This document shows, one piece after another, positions 50,711-61,016 of a DNA stretch of 64,000 nucleotides. Under the pieces are notes generated by a model. It worked only from the letters and a program-made list of their open reading frames with translations. It was not told the origin of the DNA and made no database searches. Location of the stretch: assembly GCA_019634795.1 (NCBI GenBank), contig JAHCAR010000014.1, positions 43,586 to 107,585 on the forward strand, in the 5' to 3' direction. The first letter of the stretch is position 1, and each line of letters starts with the position of its first letter. The position numbers and the translations under genes were made by a program. This DNA is from Dokdonella sp. (GTDB taxonomy: Bacteria; Pseudomonadota; Gammaproteobacteria; Xanthomonadales; Rhodanobacteraceae).

Positions 50711-51109
50711 GTGGATGAGACCAAGCAGGGCAGCTTCAGCGGCCTGAAAGTCATGGTCATTGACGATTCAAAGACCATCCGCCGGACTGCGGAAACCTTG
50801 CTGCGCAAGGAAGGGTGCGACGTCGTCACGGCAACCGACGGGTTCGAGGCCTTGGCCAAGATCTCCGATCAGCAGCCGCAGATCATCTTCGTCGACATCA
50901 TGATGCCGCGTCTGGATGGCTATCAGACGTGTGCGCTGATCAAGAACAACCAGATGTTCAAGGCGACGCCCGTGATCATGCTGTCCTCGAAGGACGGCCT
51001 GTTCGACAAGGCGCGGGGCCGAATTGTCGGTTCCGAACAATATTTGACCAAACCTTTCACTCGCGAGGAGTTGCTCGGAGCAATTCGTCGCCACGTGGAC
51101 TGGAAGTAA
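50711..51109 (+). CDS. pilG: Type IV pilus response regulator PilG
   Basis: The 132-residue CheY-like single-domain regulator has the acidic pocket (VMVIDDSKTIRR), phosphoacceptor Asp62 (FVDIMMPRLDG), the conserved Lys114 (EQYLTKPF) and Ser/Thr (LSSKDG). In P. aeruginosa PilG promotes pilus extension and cAMP production. The start is GTG (50711). It heads the Pil-Chp operon, with pilH 39 bp downstream. Confidence 0.95.
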   Translation: MDETKQGSFSGLKVMVIDDSKTIRRTAETLLRKEGCDVVTATDGFEALAKISDQQPQIIFVDIMMPRLDGYQTCALIKNNQMFKATPVIMLSSKDGLFDKARGRIVGSEQYLTKPFTREELLGAIRRHVDWK

Positions 51110-51148
51110 TTCCGTTGGCTTGGCCATTCGACTCACAGGGGTAAGGCG

Positions 51149-51514
51149 GTGGCGCACATTTTCATCATCGACGATTCACCGACCGACGTGCGCGTGTTCA
51201 CGACGCTGCTCGAAAAGGCCGGTCATCGTGTCAGCAGCGCGGCAAGTGCCGAGGAAGGCATTGCCGGAGTCAAGCGCGAGCGTCCGGATCTCGTCATCAT
51301 GGACGTGATCATGCCGGGCATGAACGGCTTCCAGGCGACCCGCGATCTCAGCCGCGACGCCGGCACCGGACACATTCCGATTCTCATAGTCACCACCAAG
51401 ACGATGGAGACCGATCGCGTCTGGGGGCTGCGCCAGGGCGCCAAGGACTTCCTGACCAAGCCCGTGGATGCAAAGTCCCTGCTGCAACGCATCGACAACC
51501 TGCTGCCGGGTTGA
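51149..51514 (+). CDS. pilH: Type IV pilus response regulator PilH
   Basis: The 121-residue CheY-like protein has FIIDDSPTDVRVF, phosphoacceptor Asp52 (VIMDVIMPGMNG) and Lys104 (DFLTKPVD). PilH acts against PilG, favouring pilus retraction or serving as a phosphate sink for ChpA. The GTG start is preceded by GGGGTAAGG. It lies 10 bp before pilI. Confidence 0.95.
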   Translation: MAHIFIIDDSPTDVRVFTTLLEKAGHRVSSAASAEEGIAGVKRERPDLVIMDVIMPGMNGFQATRDLSRDAGTGHIPILIVTTKTMETDRVWGLRQGAKDFLTKPVDAKSLLQRIDNLLPG

Positions 51515-51524
51515 GGCGACGAGC

Positions 51525-52079
51525 ATGGCAACTTCCCCTGAATTGCAGCCCGCCGGTCCGTTCGAGATTCTTGCCGACTACGAGCGGCGCAGTCTTTCGC
51601 ACGTCGCCGGCCTGCCCGAACAGATCGATGCCCCGGGCCTATGGCGCGGCATCGGCTTCCGGGTGGGTCCGCACCATCTGGTCAGCAGCATTTCGGAAGT
51701 CAATGAAATCCTGACCATGCCGGCCCTGACCGTCGTGCCTGGAACGCAGGGCTGGATGCTCGGCGTGGCCAACGTGCGCGGCAACCTGGTCGCCGTGATC
51801 GACCTTCGCCACTACATCGAAGGCACGCGCACGGTGATGACCGACTCGACCCGCATCCTCGTCGTTCGCCAGCATGGCGGCAGCGTCGGCCTGCTCGTCG
51901 ACGAGGTGCTCGGACAGCGCAGTTTCTCCGATGAGCAGCGCGCACGCGCGCTCGGCGAGGAAGACGAGCGCTACAGCCGCTACGTCGGCGAAAAGGTTCA
52001 ACTCGGTGACATCTTGTGGGGCTTGTTCAGCATGTCCGCGCTGGTCCGCTCGGCGGAATTCCAGCAGGCATCGGCATAA
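51525..52079 (+). CDS. pilI: Chemotaxis-like coupling protein PilI (CheW)
   Basis: The 184-residue CheW-domain protein links the receptor PilJ to the kinase ChpA. The CheW core includes VSSISEVNEILTMPALTVVPGT, MLGVANVRGNLVAVIDLRHYI and VGLLVDEVLGQRSFSDEQ. An N-terminal stretch (about 1-38) precedes the domain. It is followed 64 bp later by pilJ. Confidence 0.94.
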   Translation: MATSPELQPAGPFEILADYERRSLSHVAGLPEQIDAPGLWRGIGFRVGPHHLVSSISEVNEILTMPALTVVPGTQGWMLGVANVRGNLVAVIDLRHYIEGTRTVMTDSTRILVVRQHGGSVGLLVDEVLGQRSFSDEQRARALGEEDERYSRYVGEKVQLGDILWGLFSMSALVRSAEFQQASA

Positions 52080-52143
52080 CAGCAGACCGGCCGGCAGCTT
52101 CGATCCGGCCGGCCATGTGTAACTTTAGGGGTGAGGTAACACG

Positions 52144-54198
52144 ATGAGCACAACTTCCAGCGCACTCTCGGGCTCCGAGCGGACGGGCAGCCTCAACACC
52201 ATCTTGATCGTGTTGCTGGTGCTCGCCATCGCCTTCGCGGCGGCGGACTTCATTTATCTGACCATCAAGAGCAATCACGATCGACAGGCGAGCTCGCTGA
52301 CGACGCAGGTGCAGGTGCTCTCCCAGGCCTTGACCACCTACGCGGCCAATGCCGCCGGCGGTAACGAGCTGGCCTTCGATGAGCTGAAGAAGACCACCGG
52401 CGACATCGATGCCTTTCTCGGTTACCTGAACAAGGGCAACGCCAAGGACCCCTCGCCCTACGCCGGCATGCCTTCCTACGCCAACGAACCCGGTGTCGAA
52501 AAGGAACTGAAGGACCTCAACGCGGCCTGGGCGCCGGTCTTGACCAATGCCACCAAGATTCTCGACGGCAAGAGCCTCGTTCTCGATACCGCCACGACCT
52601 CGCAGGAATTCGGCTCGAAGATGCCGGTCCTCAACTCGCGCATGAACGAAGTCGTCAACATCCTGACCGAGCGCAACGGCAGTGCCGGCCAGGTCTATAT
52701 CTCGACCCGCCAGATGCTGCTCGCCGACCGCATGATCCGCCGCGTCCAGGAGATCGGCCAGGGTGGCGAGGATGCGCAATCCGCGGCTGACGGCTTCTCG
52801 CGCGACGCCGCGCTCTACCGCTCGGTGCTCGATGGCCTGATCGACGGCGCCCCGGCGCTGAACATCCGCCCGATCGACCAGCCCAACGCCAAGCAGATCC
52901 TGGTCGACGTCCAGCAGCAGTGGCAGAGCCTCGACGAGCCGGTCAGCAAGATCATCGACGCATCGACCGGCCTGCAGGTGGTCAAGCAGGCCGCCGATGC
53001 GATCTTCACCGACAGCCAGAGCGTTCTGCTCAAGGCGCGCAACGTCGCCGACCGCCTCGATACGCTGGGTACCAAACGCACCTTCCCGAACCCGCTCTGG
53101 GGTGGTATCGCCGCCGCCGCTGCGATCGTCCTCGTCATCCTGCTCGGCATCACCCTGGTCCGCGACCAGCAGAACCGCTACCAGATGTCGGCCGAGCTGA
53201 ACCAGCGAAACCAGGAAGCCATTCTGCGACTGCTCGACGAGATGGGCTCGCTGGCCGAAGGCGACCTGACCGTAAAGGCGACCGTTACCGAGGACATCAC
53301 CGGGGCGATCGCGGACTCGATCAACTTCGCGGTCGAGGCGCTGCGATCCCTCGTCACCACCATCAACGAGACCGCCGTGCAGGTGTCCGCGGCCGCCCAG
53401 GAAACCCAGGCGACTGCCATGCACCTGGCCGAGGCCGCCGAACACCAGGCCCAGCAGATCACCTCGGCTTCCGCGGCCATCAACGAGATCGCGGTGTCGA
53501 TCGACGAGGTGTCGAAGAATTCCACGGAAAGCGCCGAGGTGGCGCAGCGCTCGGTGCAGATCGCCGCCAAGGGCGCGGCCATCGTGCGCCAGACGATCCA
53601 GGGCATGGACTCGATCCGCGACCAGATCCAGGAAACCTCGAAGCGAATCAAGCGCCTCGGTGAATCCTCGCAGGAAATCGGATCGATCGTCGAACTGATC
53701 AACGACATTGCCGAGCAGACCAACATCCTCGCCCTCAACGCCGCCATCCAGGCCGCCTCCGCCGGTGAGGCGGGCCGCGGCTTCGCGGTCGTTGCCGACG
53801 AAGTCCAGCGCCTCGCGGAACGCGCTTCGAACGCGACCAAGCGAATCGAGACCCTGGTGCAGACGATTCAGTCCGATACCAACGAAGCGGTCAGCTCGAT
53901 GGAACAGACCACCGCCGAGGTCGTGGCCGGTGCGCGACTGGCCGAGGACGCGGGTCTCGCCCTCGGCGAAATCGAAAAGGTTTCGCACGATCTCGCCGAC
54001 CTCATCCAGAGCATCTCGGCCGCCGCCAGCCAGCAGTCGGCCGCGGCGACGAACATCTCGGCAACGATGAACGTGATTCAGGAAATCACCACGCAAACCT
54101 CGGTCGGTGCGAGCCAGACCGCCGAATCGATCGGCAACCTCGCTCACCTTGCCGGCGACCTGCGCCGCTCGGTGGCCGACTTCAAGCTGCCGGGCTGA
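52144..54198 (+). CDS. pilJ: Type IV pilus methyl-accepting receptor PilJ
   Basis: The 684-residue receptor has TM1 (about 19-41), a long periplasmic sensor with PilJ-type helices (about 42-318), TM2 (about 320-339), HAMP (about 340-395) and a cytoplasmic signalling coiled coil. The kinase-contact hairpin is [20 protein letters not shown]. PilJ is thought to detect pilin or surface contact. GGGGTGAGGTAAC precedes the ATG. The gap to chpA is 244 bp, where Pseudomonas has pilK. Confidence 0.95.
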   Translation: MSTTSSALSGSERTGSLNTILIVLLVLAIAFAAADFIYLTIKSNHDRQASSLTTQVQVLSQALTTYAANAAGGNELAFDELKKTTGDIDAFLGYLNKGNAKDPSPYAGMPSYANEPGVEKELKDLNAAWAPVLTNATKILDGKSLVLDTATTSQEFGSKMPVLNSRMNEVVNILTERNGSAGQVYISTRQMLLADRMIRRVQEIGQGGEDAQSAADGFSRDAALYRSVLDGLIDGAPALNIRPIDQPNAKQILVDVQQQWQSLDEPVSKIIDASTGLQVVKQAADAIFTDSQSVLLKARNVADRLDTLGTKRTFPNPLWGGIAAAAAIVLVILLGITLVRDQQNRYQMSAELNQRNQEAILRLLDEMGSLAEGDLTVKATVTEDITGAIADSINFAVEALRSLVTTINETAVQVSAAAQETQATAMHLAEAAEHQAQQITSASAAINEIAVSIDEVSKNSTESAEVAQRSVQIAAKGAAIVRQTIQGMDSIRDQIQETSKRIKRLGESSQEIGSIVELINDIAEQTNILALNAAIQAASAGEAGRGFAVVADEVQRLAERASNATKRIETLVQTIQSDTNEAVSSMEQTTAEVVAGARLAEDAGLALGEIEKVSHDLADLIQSISAAASQQSAAATNISATMNVIQEITTQTSVGASQTAESIGNLAHLAGDLRRSVADFKLPG

Positions 54199-54442
54199 GG
54201 CCGGAATCCGTCACGTACCAGATCAAAGGAGAAGCTGTCTGCCATTCAACGCCTTCGACAATGCCGCAAGAGACGCCTCGACCGGTCCGCAACGCCGCCT
54301 GCAACCCAGCGTGGCCGGGGCATACGCCCGGATCGGAACACTCCTCGCGCAGGATCGCCGTTGTTGCGGTCCTGTGCGCGAAGTAGGGTTTCCGTGCAGC
54401 GGCGTAGGATAGGGTGAGGGTAGCCGGGCTTCGCCAGGGCGA
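54199..54442 (+). other. Gap at the pilK position with orphan Shine-Dalgarno and hairpin
   Basis: The 244 bp between pilJ and chpA do not code for a recognisable methyltransferase. A strong Shine-Dalgarno-like AAAGGAGA (54226-54233) is not followed by ATG or GTG at normal spacing, only CTG. A stem with arms 54346-54358 and 54366-54378 (two mismatched or G-U pairs) follows. The segment could carry a secondary promoter or be a remnant of a lost gene. Confidence 0.55.
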
Positions 54443-57400
54443 ATGAAAATCATGAAACTGCACGACGACTTCACCACGCTGAACTGGGTCAAGGGCGAAC
54501 TTGACGACACGCTGAAGCAGGCGCGCCAGGCGCTCGAGGCATATGTCGAGGATCCGGCCGACACCAGCCTCATGCGCTTCTGCGCGACCTACCTGCATCA
54601 GGCGCAGGGCACCCTGCGCATGGTCGAGCTGTATGGCGCGGCGATGGTTATCGAGGAAATGGAGCGGCTGGCCGAAGCCCTGCTGGCCGACGCCGTGCCG
54701 CAGCGCGAAGAAGGCTATTCCGTGCTCATGCGCGGCATGGTCCAGCTGCCCGATTACCTCGAGCGCGTGCAGACCGGGCACAAGGACATTCCGATCGTCC
54801 TGCTGCCCCTGCTCAACGACCTGCGTGCCTGCCGCGGCGAGAAGCTGCTCTCCGATTCGGCGCTGTTTTCGCCCGATCTGGCCGCGGCCCTGCCGGCCGG
54901 CGCCAAGGGATTGCCGAAACCGCTGCCATTGAAGGAATTGCGCTCGCAGGCCCTGCGCCTGCGCCTGGCCTTCCAGGCGGCGTTGCTGAAGTGGTTCCGC
55001 GATTCCTCGCAAGCGCAGAATCCGTTGCGCCTGCGCGATGTGCTCGACCGGCTGCGTACGACGGTGGCCTCGGGCGAGGAAGCACGACGCCTGTTCTGGA
55101 TCGCCGCCGGCGTTGCCGAGGCGGTCGGCGAAGGCGCGCTCGATTCCAGCGCTTCGGTCAAGCTGCTGTTCGGCAGCGTCGACCGCGAGATCCGCCGCTT
55201 CGCCGAGGTCGGCGAGGAAGGTATGAATTCCTCGCCGCCGCGCGAACTGGTCAAGGGGCTGCTCTACTACATCGCGCATTCGACCAGCCAGAGTCCGCGC
55301 GTCGAGGAAATCCGCCAGACCTATGTGCTCGGTTCGCTGCTGCCGACCGACCAGGAAGTGGCCCACGCGAAGAGCTCCATTTCCGGCCACAACCGCGCCC
55401 TGCTCGATACCGTGTCGGTCGCGATCAAGGAAGACCTGTTGCGGGTCAAGGAGGCGCTCGACATCTTCCTGCGCGCGCAGCAACGCGATCCGGCCGACCT
55501 CATGGCCCAGATCGACCTGCTCGATCGCGTGCGCGACACGCTCGGCATGCTCGGTCTCGGCGTGCCGCGACGCGTGGTCACCGAACAGCGCAGCACCATC
55601 GAGGACATCGCCCAGGGACGCCGCGAGGCCGACGAGGGCACCCTGCTCGACGTCGCCGGCGCGCTGCTCTATGTCGAAGCTTCCCTCGACGACCATATCG
55701 AGCGTCTCGGTGCGGTCGGCGAAGAGGGTGACGACGAAGCGGTCGAACTGCCCAAGGCCGAGGTACGCAAGATCCTCGACGCCCTCATGCACGAGGCGGC
55801 GGTCAATATCCAGCAGGCCAAGCACGACGTCATCGCCTTCATCGAATCGCCCTGGGACCATGAGCGGGTCGAGCAGATTCCGCGACTGCTGGAGGAAATC
55901 TCCGGTGCGCTGCGCATGCTCGACCTCGGTGATGCGGCCGAGCTGATGGGCGGCATCGTCCGTTTCGTCGAAGTCGAACTGCAGCGCCATCGCCGTGTTC
56001 CGACCGCCGAACAGATGGACAGCCTGGCCGATGCGCTGGCCTCGATCGAATACTTCCTCGAAGCGACGCGCGAACAGCGCGGCGGTCGCCAAAAGATCCT
56101 CGACGTGACCCGCGAAAGCCTCGAGACGCTCGGCTACTGGCCGATACCGCCGGCCGAGTCCGAGAATGCGGGCGAACCCGCGGCCGCGGCCGAACCCGCC
56201 GCAACGAACCTGGAGTCGATGCCGGGAAAGTCGGTGGTGAGCGACGATGACGCACTGGCTGCCGCAGCCGCCCTGGCTTATGAAAACACCGATTCGACCG
56301 ATACCGGCAGCTATACGGCAACCCGGGTTATCGAGCCGATCGAAGAGGAGCCGGCGCAGGCGGGTACGGATTTTCCGAGCTGGGGCGAGCACCTGCCGCT
56401 CGAACAAAGCGCCGCGCTGCGCCCCGACGATGCAAGCGACAACTCCGAGCTGAACCTGGACGGACTCGATTTCGTCGAGTCCGACAGCAGCGCGATTCCG
56501 ACCGGCGCGAGCTTCGAGCCGGTTGATTCGCCGGACGAACTCGACAGCGTCATCGAGATCGCCGAAGGCGAAGACCTGGCCGGCCTGATCGTCGGCGAAA
56601 CCGGTGAACCTCGATCCGAGGAGCATGATGTCGGCGGGCTGCGGCTTGCCGAAACCACCCACGATCGCGATGCCGCGGATAGCGGGGCTTCGACACATGC
56701 CGATGCCGGCAACGTGATCGTCGATGCCGATGGCAGTCGCTGGATCGAGGTCGAGGAAGAAATCGAGGAAGAGGTCGAAGAGGAGGTGCTGTCCGCGGAT
56801 TCCGCCGACGGCAGTTTCCAGATCACCGCATCGAGCGAGATCGACGATGAGATCCGCGATGTCTTCATCGAGGAAGTGCAGGAGGAGATCGACAACCTGC
56901 GTGCGCAGTTGCCGCTCTGGAGGGCAAGCGCCGAGGACCTCGAGCGGGTCAAGCCGATCCGCCGCTCGTTCCACACCCTGAAGGGCTCCGGACGCCTGGT
57001 CGGCGCACTCGCGCTCGGTGAGTTCAGCTGGAAAGTCGAGAACATGCTCAACCGCGTGCTCGACCGCTCGATCGCGCCCAGCGCGCAGGTCATGGCCCTG
57101 GTCGACCATGCCGTCGATGCACTGCCGGGCCAGCTCGCCGCCTTGCGCGGCGAGGGAGCGCCGACCGCGAACATTGCCGGGATCATGGAAACCGCCGATC
57201 GGCTGGCCGAGGGCGAACTCGTCTCGCTGCCGTCGAAACAGCAATCCGTGCAGACCGTGACGCGCAAGATCAAGCGCGTCGTGAAGCGGCGCATACCCTA
57301 TGAAGAAACGGCAGCCGATGCCGGAACGGGCGCATCGGAAATGCCGGTGCCGGTCGAACTGGAAAGCCAGCGCCGACCGGAAATCGTCGCCGGGCCGCTA

Positions 57401-60400
57401 CCCGGTCTCGATCCGGTGCTGTTCGACATCCTCAAGAGCGAGACGGCGATGCATCTCGGCGTCGTCGACGAATTCCTCGACCAGGCCAGTTACGTCGATC
57501 TGCCGGTGTCGGAGCCGCTGCTGCGCGCCGCGCACACCCTGAGTGGCGCCATTGCGATGGTCGAAATCGAGCCGCTCACCCACCTGCTGTCTCCGCTCGA
57601 GGGCTACCTCAAGCGGATGCGCGCCAGTGGCACCCCGGTCGATGCGGAAGGCATCGCCGTCCTGCGCGAAACGGCCGCTGCGGTTCGCGAGGCAATGACC
57701 TGCCTCGATCGTGGTTCCAACGATCTTCCTGACACTCAGGAACTTGCCAGCCGCGTCACCGCCCTGCGCGACGCGTTGCACGAGCCCGAGAGCGCACTGC
57801 AGTTCTATCATCAGGACGACGAGCATCCGCACGGTTCCGAGATGGCCGCAGCGGCGCTTGCAGGGGAGACCGACGATGAACTGGGCCGCCTGGAGTTCGA
57901 GGCGGTGGCCGAAGTTGACGGCACGGTCGAAGTTCTCGGCGATGAGGAAGCGCCGGTAGAGACGGCCAGCAGCGCGGATGAAGAATTCGATGATCTCGCC
58001 GGCTCCGGCGATGGGATTCCCGTCCAGCCGCTGGGCCTTGATGCCGGCTTTGCAGCCGACACGGGCGCAGGCACGCATGTGGTCGAGTTTCCCGAGGACA
58101 CCGACATCGACGCTTTGCTCGAAGCGTCGGATGCCTTCGCCGAGATTCCCGACCGAAGCCGCTCGGAGTTTGCCCCAAGTGCCGAGCAGCCAAGCGTCGA
58201 GGATGAGGCCGACTCCGGCTTCGCCATCGAATTCGACGAGAGCGCACTCGAATCCATCACCCTCGAGGACAGCGTCGAGCAGACCCTTGAAGACGAGGCC
58301 GACGCGGCGACGACAGCCGGCGCGGAAGAAGTCGCCGACGAGGCATCCATGCCGGTGGGATCTGCCGATCTCGAGGCGCCGGCTGAACACGAGGCCTGGG
58401 AGAAAGCCCGCAAAGCTGTCGATGAAGCCAATCAAGGAGTCACAGCAATCGCCGAAACCGGCGCTGCCGGCGAGTCGCCTCACGCAGGAGAAGCGGACGC
58501 AAGCCCTGAACCGGTAGTCGAAGCGCTTGCGCAGCCCGAGCCGAGGCTTTTCGATGAGTCCTCGCTGCCTGATGCGCAGCCCGAGGGCGCCCTCGAACTG
58601 CCCGAAATGGACCAGGACCTGCTCGATATCTTCGTCCAGGAAGGCAACGATATCCTCGACCATTCCGATTCGGTCATGGCGCAATTGCGTGAATCGCCGC
58701 AGGATCGCGAGCTCATCGTGGCCCTGCAGCGCGACTTGCATACGCTGAAGGGTGGCGCACGCATGGCCGGCATCGGCCCGATCGGCGACCTCACCCACGC
58801 CATGGAGTCGCTGCTCGACGCGACCTATGACGGCCATCGCAGCATGGACCTTTCCGCAGTCGAAGCACTCGAGCGCAGCTATGACGCGCTGCATGGCCTG
58901 GTCCAGCGCATCGCCCGTCGTGAAGCCATCGCCATGCCGGCGCACATGATTTCGCGCCTGGAAAATCTCGTTGCCGGCGAGAGCCTGGACGAATCCGAGC
59001 CGATGCCGATGCCGATGCCCGCACCTGCGCCCGTCGCGCAGCCTGCGGCAGCGGCGGACGGCGACGACGCAGCGGACAAGGCGGAGACGCAGGTGCGACC
59101 GGCACCGCGCGCATTGCCGAGCCTGGATGCGGAAGACGAGCCGCGCGCGCCGCAGGAGATGATCCGCGTGCGCTCCGAACTGCTCGACTCGCTGGTCAAC
59201 TACGCCGGCGAAGTCTCGATCTATCGCTCGCGTCTCGAACAGCAGATTTCGAGCTTCCGCTTCAACCTGATCGAATTCGAACAGACCGTCAGCCGCTTGC
59301 GCGAACAGCTGCGCAAGCTCGAAATCGAAACCGAAGCGCAGATCATCGCCCGCTACCAACGCGAGCACCACGATGGTGTCGAAGCCGTATTCGATCCACT
59401 CGAGCTCGATCGCTTCTCGCAGCTGCAGCAATACTCGCGTGCACTCGGCGAGTCGGTCTCGGATCTGGTCTCGATCCAGGGCCTGCTCGACGACCTGACC
59501 CGCCAGTCCGAAACCCTGCTGCTGCAGCAGTCCCGCGTCAGTTCCGACCTGCAGGAAGGTCTGATGCGCACGCGCATGGTGCCATTCGACTCGATGGTGC
59601 CCTCGCTGCGTCGCACGGTCCGTCAGGCCGCCCAGGAACTCGGCAAGCGCGCCCAGCTCAAGGTCGAAGGCGCGCAGGGCGAAATGGATCGCAACCTGCT
59701 CGAGCGCATGAAGGCGCCTTTCGAGCACATGCTGCGCAATGCGCTGGCACACGGTATCGAGTCGCCGCAGCAACGCCTGGCGGCGAACAAGCCGCTAGAT
59801 GGCACGGTGACGATCCGCGTCTCGCGCGAATCGACCGAAGTGGTCCTGCGCATCAGCGACGATGGCGCCGGCATGGATCGCGACGCGATCCGGCGCAAGG
59901 CGATTTCGCTCGGGCTGCTCAATCCGGATGCGAATCTGTCCGACCGCGACCTCTACGGCTTCATCCTCGAAGCCGGTTTCTCGACCGCCGAACAGGTGAC
60001 CCAGCTGGCCGGCCGCGGCGTCGGCATGGACGTCGTCCACAGCGAAATCAAGCAGCTCGGCGGCTCGCTGGTCATCGATTCGGTCCGCGGTAGCGGTACC
60101 ACCTTCACGATCCGGCTGCCATTCACGCTCGCCGTCACCCAGGCGATTCTGGTCAAGCTCGGCGAATCCACCTACGCGGTGCCGATGTCCTCGGTGCAGG
60201 GCGTCGTCCGCATTGCGCTCGACGACTACTCCAAGCGCCTCGGCAGCGGCGATCCGACCTACACCTACGCCGGCGAAGACTTCAAGATCTATGAGCTCTC
60301 GCAACTGCTCGGCGTGCCGCAGGGTCGCGTCATCGACGAGACCCAGCTGCCGCTGCTGATGACGCGGACCGGCGACCAGCGCGCCGCCGTGCGCATCGAT

Positions 60401-61009
60401 GCGGTGGTCGGCTCGCGCGAAATCGTGGTCAAGTCGGTCGGCCCGCAGATCAGCTCGGTGCCGGGCATCTTCGGCGCGACGATCATGGGCGACGGTTCGG
60501 TCATCATGATTCTCGATCTGGCGCCGCTGGTTCGCCGCGTCGCCTCGCTGCGCGCAAGCGTTGCCGCCGGCGAGATTCCGGAAGTCGCCGAGATCGTGCC
60601 GGTGCCGGAATTGCCGGAAGTGCGCCGCAAGACCATGATCATGGTGGTCGACGACTCGATCACCATGCGCAAGGTCACCACGCGCGTGCTCGAACGTGCG
60701 GAAATGGACGTGGTCACCGCGAAAGACGGTCTCGATGCCGTCGAGAAGCTGCAGGACAGCGTCCCCGACCTGATGCTGCTCGACATCGAGATGCCGCGCA
60801 TGGACGGCTACGAACTGGCCACCTACATGCGCAACGATGCACGCCTGAAGAACGTGCCGATCATCATGGTGACCTCGCGTACCGGCGAAAAGCATCGCCA
60901 GCGCGCACTGGAAATCGGCGTCGAACGCTACCTCGGCAAGCCCTACCAGGAAGCCGATCTGTTGCGTCAGGTCCAGGAAACCCTGAGGTCGACACGTGCC
61001 GACGCCTGA
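54443..61009 (+). CDS. chpA: Hybrid histidine kinase ChpA (PilL) with multiple phosphotransfer domains
   Basis: The 2188-residue CheA-like kinase of the pilus chemosensory system begins with a Hpt-like domain (His52 in LHQAQG, Lys replaced by Gln). Degenerate Hpt-like helices follow (one near 483 with Glu at the His position). Clear phosphotransfer His residues are His844 (FHTLKGSGRL), His1031 (HTLSGAIAM) and His1433 (LHTLKGGARM). Acidic linkers separate them. Then come a dimerisation region (about 1570-1640), the ATPase (N-box NALAHGIE near 1761, DDGAGM near 1806, GRGVGMDVV near 1857), a CheW-like domain (about 1890-2030) and a receiver (about 2063-2186, Asp2114 in LLDIEMPRMDG). Start 54443; 54452 is also possible. 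Confidence 0.94.
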   Translation: MKIMKLHDDFTTLNWVKGELDDTLKQARQALEAYVEDPADTSLMRFCATYLHQAQGTLRMVELYGAAMVIEEMERLAEALLADAVPQREEGYSVLMRGMVQLPDYLERVQTGHKDIPIVLLPLLNDLRACRGEKLLSDSALFSPDLAAALPAGAKGLPKPLPLKELRSQALRLRLAFQAALLKWFRDSSQAQNPLRLRDVLDRLRTTVASGEEARRLFWIAAGVAEAVGEGALDSSASVKLLFGSVDREIRRFAEVGEEGMNSSPPRELVKGLLYYIAHSTSQSPRVEEIRQTYVLGSLLPTDQEVAHAKSSISGHNRALLDTVSVAIKEDLLRVKEALDIFLRAQQRDPADLMAQIDLLDRVRDTLGMLGLGVPRRVVTEQRSTIEDIAQGRREADEGTLLDVAGALLYVEASLDDHIERLGAVGEEGDDEAVELPKAEVRKILDALMHEAAVNIQQAKHDVIAFIESPWDHERVEQIPRLLEEISGALRMLDLGDAAELMGGIVRFVEVELQRHRRVPTAEQMDSLADALASIEYFLEATREQRGGRQKILDVTRESLETLGYWPIPPAESENAGEPAAAAEPAATNLESMPGKSVVSDDDALAAAAALAYENTDSTDTGSYTATRVIEPIEEEPAQAGTDFPSWGEHLPLEQSAALRPDDASDNSELNLDGLDFVESDSSAIPTGASFEPVDSPDELDSVIEIAEGEDLAGLIVGETGEPRSEEHDVGGLRLAETTHDRDAADSGASTHADAGNVIVDADGSRWIEVEEEIEEEVEEEVLSADSADGSFQITASSEIDDEIRDVFIEEVQEEIDNLRAQLPLWRASAEDLERVKPIRRSFHTLKGSGRLVGALALGEFSWKVENMLNRVLDRSIAPSAQVMALVDHAVDALPGQLAALRGEGAPTANIAGIMETADRLAEGELVSLPSKQQSVQTVTRKIKRVVKRRIPYEETAADAGTGASEMPVPVELESQRRPEIVAGPLPGLDPVLFDILKSETAMHLGVVDEFLDQASYVDLPVSEPLLRAAHTLSGAIAMVEIEPLTHLLSPLEGYLKRMRASGTPVDAEGIAVLRETAAAVREAMTCLDRGSNDLPDTQELASRVTALRDALHEPESALQFYHQDDEHPHGSEMAAAALAGETDDELGRLEFEAVAEVDGTVEVLGDEEAPVETASSADEEFDDLAGSGDGIPVQPLGLDAGFAADTGAGTHVVEFPEDTDIDALLEASDAFAEIPDRSRSEFAPSAEQPSVEDEADSGFAIEFDESALESITLEDSVEQTLEDEADAATTAGAEEVADEASMPVGSADLEAPAEHEAWEKARKAVDEANQGVTAIAETGAAGESPHAGEADASPEPVVEALAQPEPRLFDESSLPDAQPEGALELPEMDQDLLDIFVQEGNDILDHSDSVMAQLRESPQDRELIVALQRDLHTLKGGARMAGIGPIGDLTHAMESLLDATYDGHRSMDLSAVEALERSYDALHGLVQRIARREAIAMPAHMISRLENLVAGESLDESEPMPMPMPAPAPVAQPAAAADGDDAADKAETQVRPAPRALPSLDAEDEPRAPQEMIRVRSELLDSLVNYAGEVSIYRSRLEQQISSFRFNLIEFEQTVSRLREQLRKLEIETEAQIIARYQREHHDGVEAVFDPLELDRFSQLQQYSRALGESVSDLVSIQGLLDDLTRQSETLLLQQSRVSSDLQEGLMRTRMVPFDSMVPSLRRTVRQAAQELGKRAQLKVEGAQGEMDRNLLERMKAPFEHMLRNALAHGIESPQQRLAANKPLDGTVTIRVSRESTEVVLRISDDGAGMDRDAIRRKAISLGLLNPDANLSDRDLYGFILEAGFSTAEQVTQLAGRGVGMDVVHSEIKQLGGSLVIDSVRGSGTTFTIRLPFTLAVTQAILVKLGESTYAVPMSSVQGVVRIALDDYSKRLGSGDPTYTYAGEDFKIYELSQLLGVPQGRVIDETQLPLLMTRTGDQRAAVRIDAVVGSREIVVKSVGPQISSVPGIFGATIMGDGSVIMILDLAPLVRRVASLRASVAAGEIPEVAEIVPVPELPEVRRKTMIMVVDDSITMRKVTTRVLERAEMDVVTAKDGLDAVEKLQDSVPDLMLLDIEMPRMDGYELATYMRNDARLKNVPIIMVTSRTGEKHRQRALEIGVERYLGKPYQEADLLRQVQETLRSTRADA

Positions 61010-61016
61010 TCCGACC

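Noticed and set aside
52027-57244. Large antisense frames over pilJ and chpA
   Set aside because: Same bias effect. They overlap genes with clear family motifs.
60996-61016. Upstream GTG start of chpB overlapping chpA
   Set aside because: Possible, but the seven extra residues are not typical and no ribosome binding site favours it. Kept only as an alternative.
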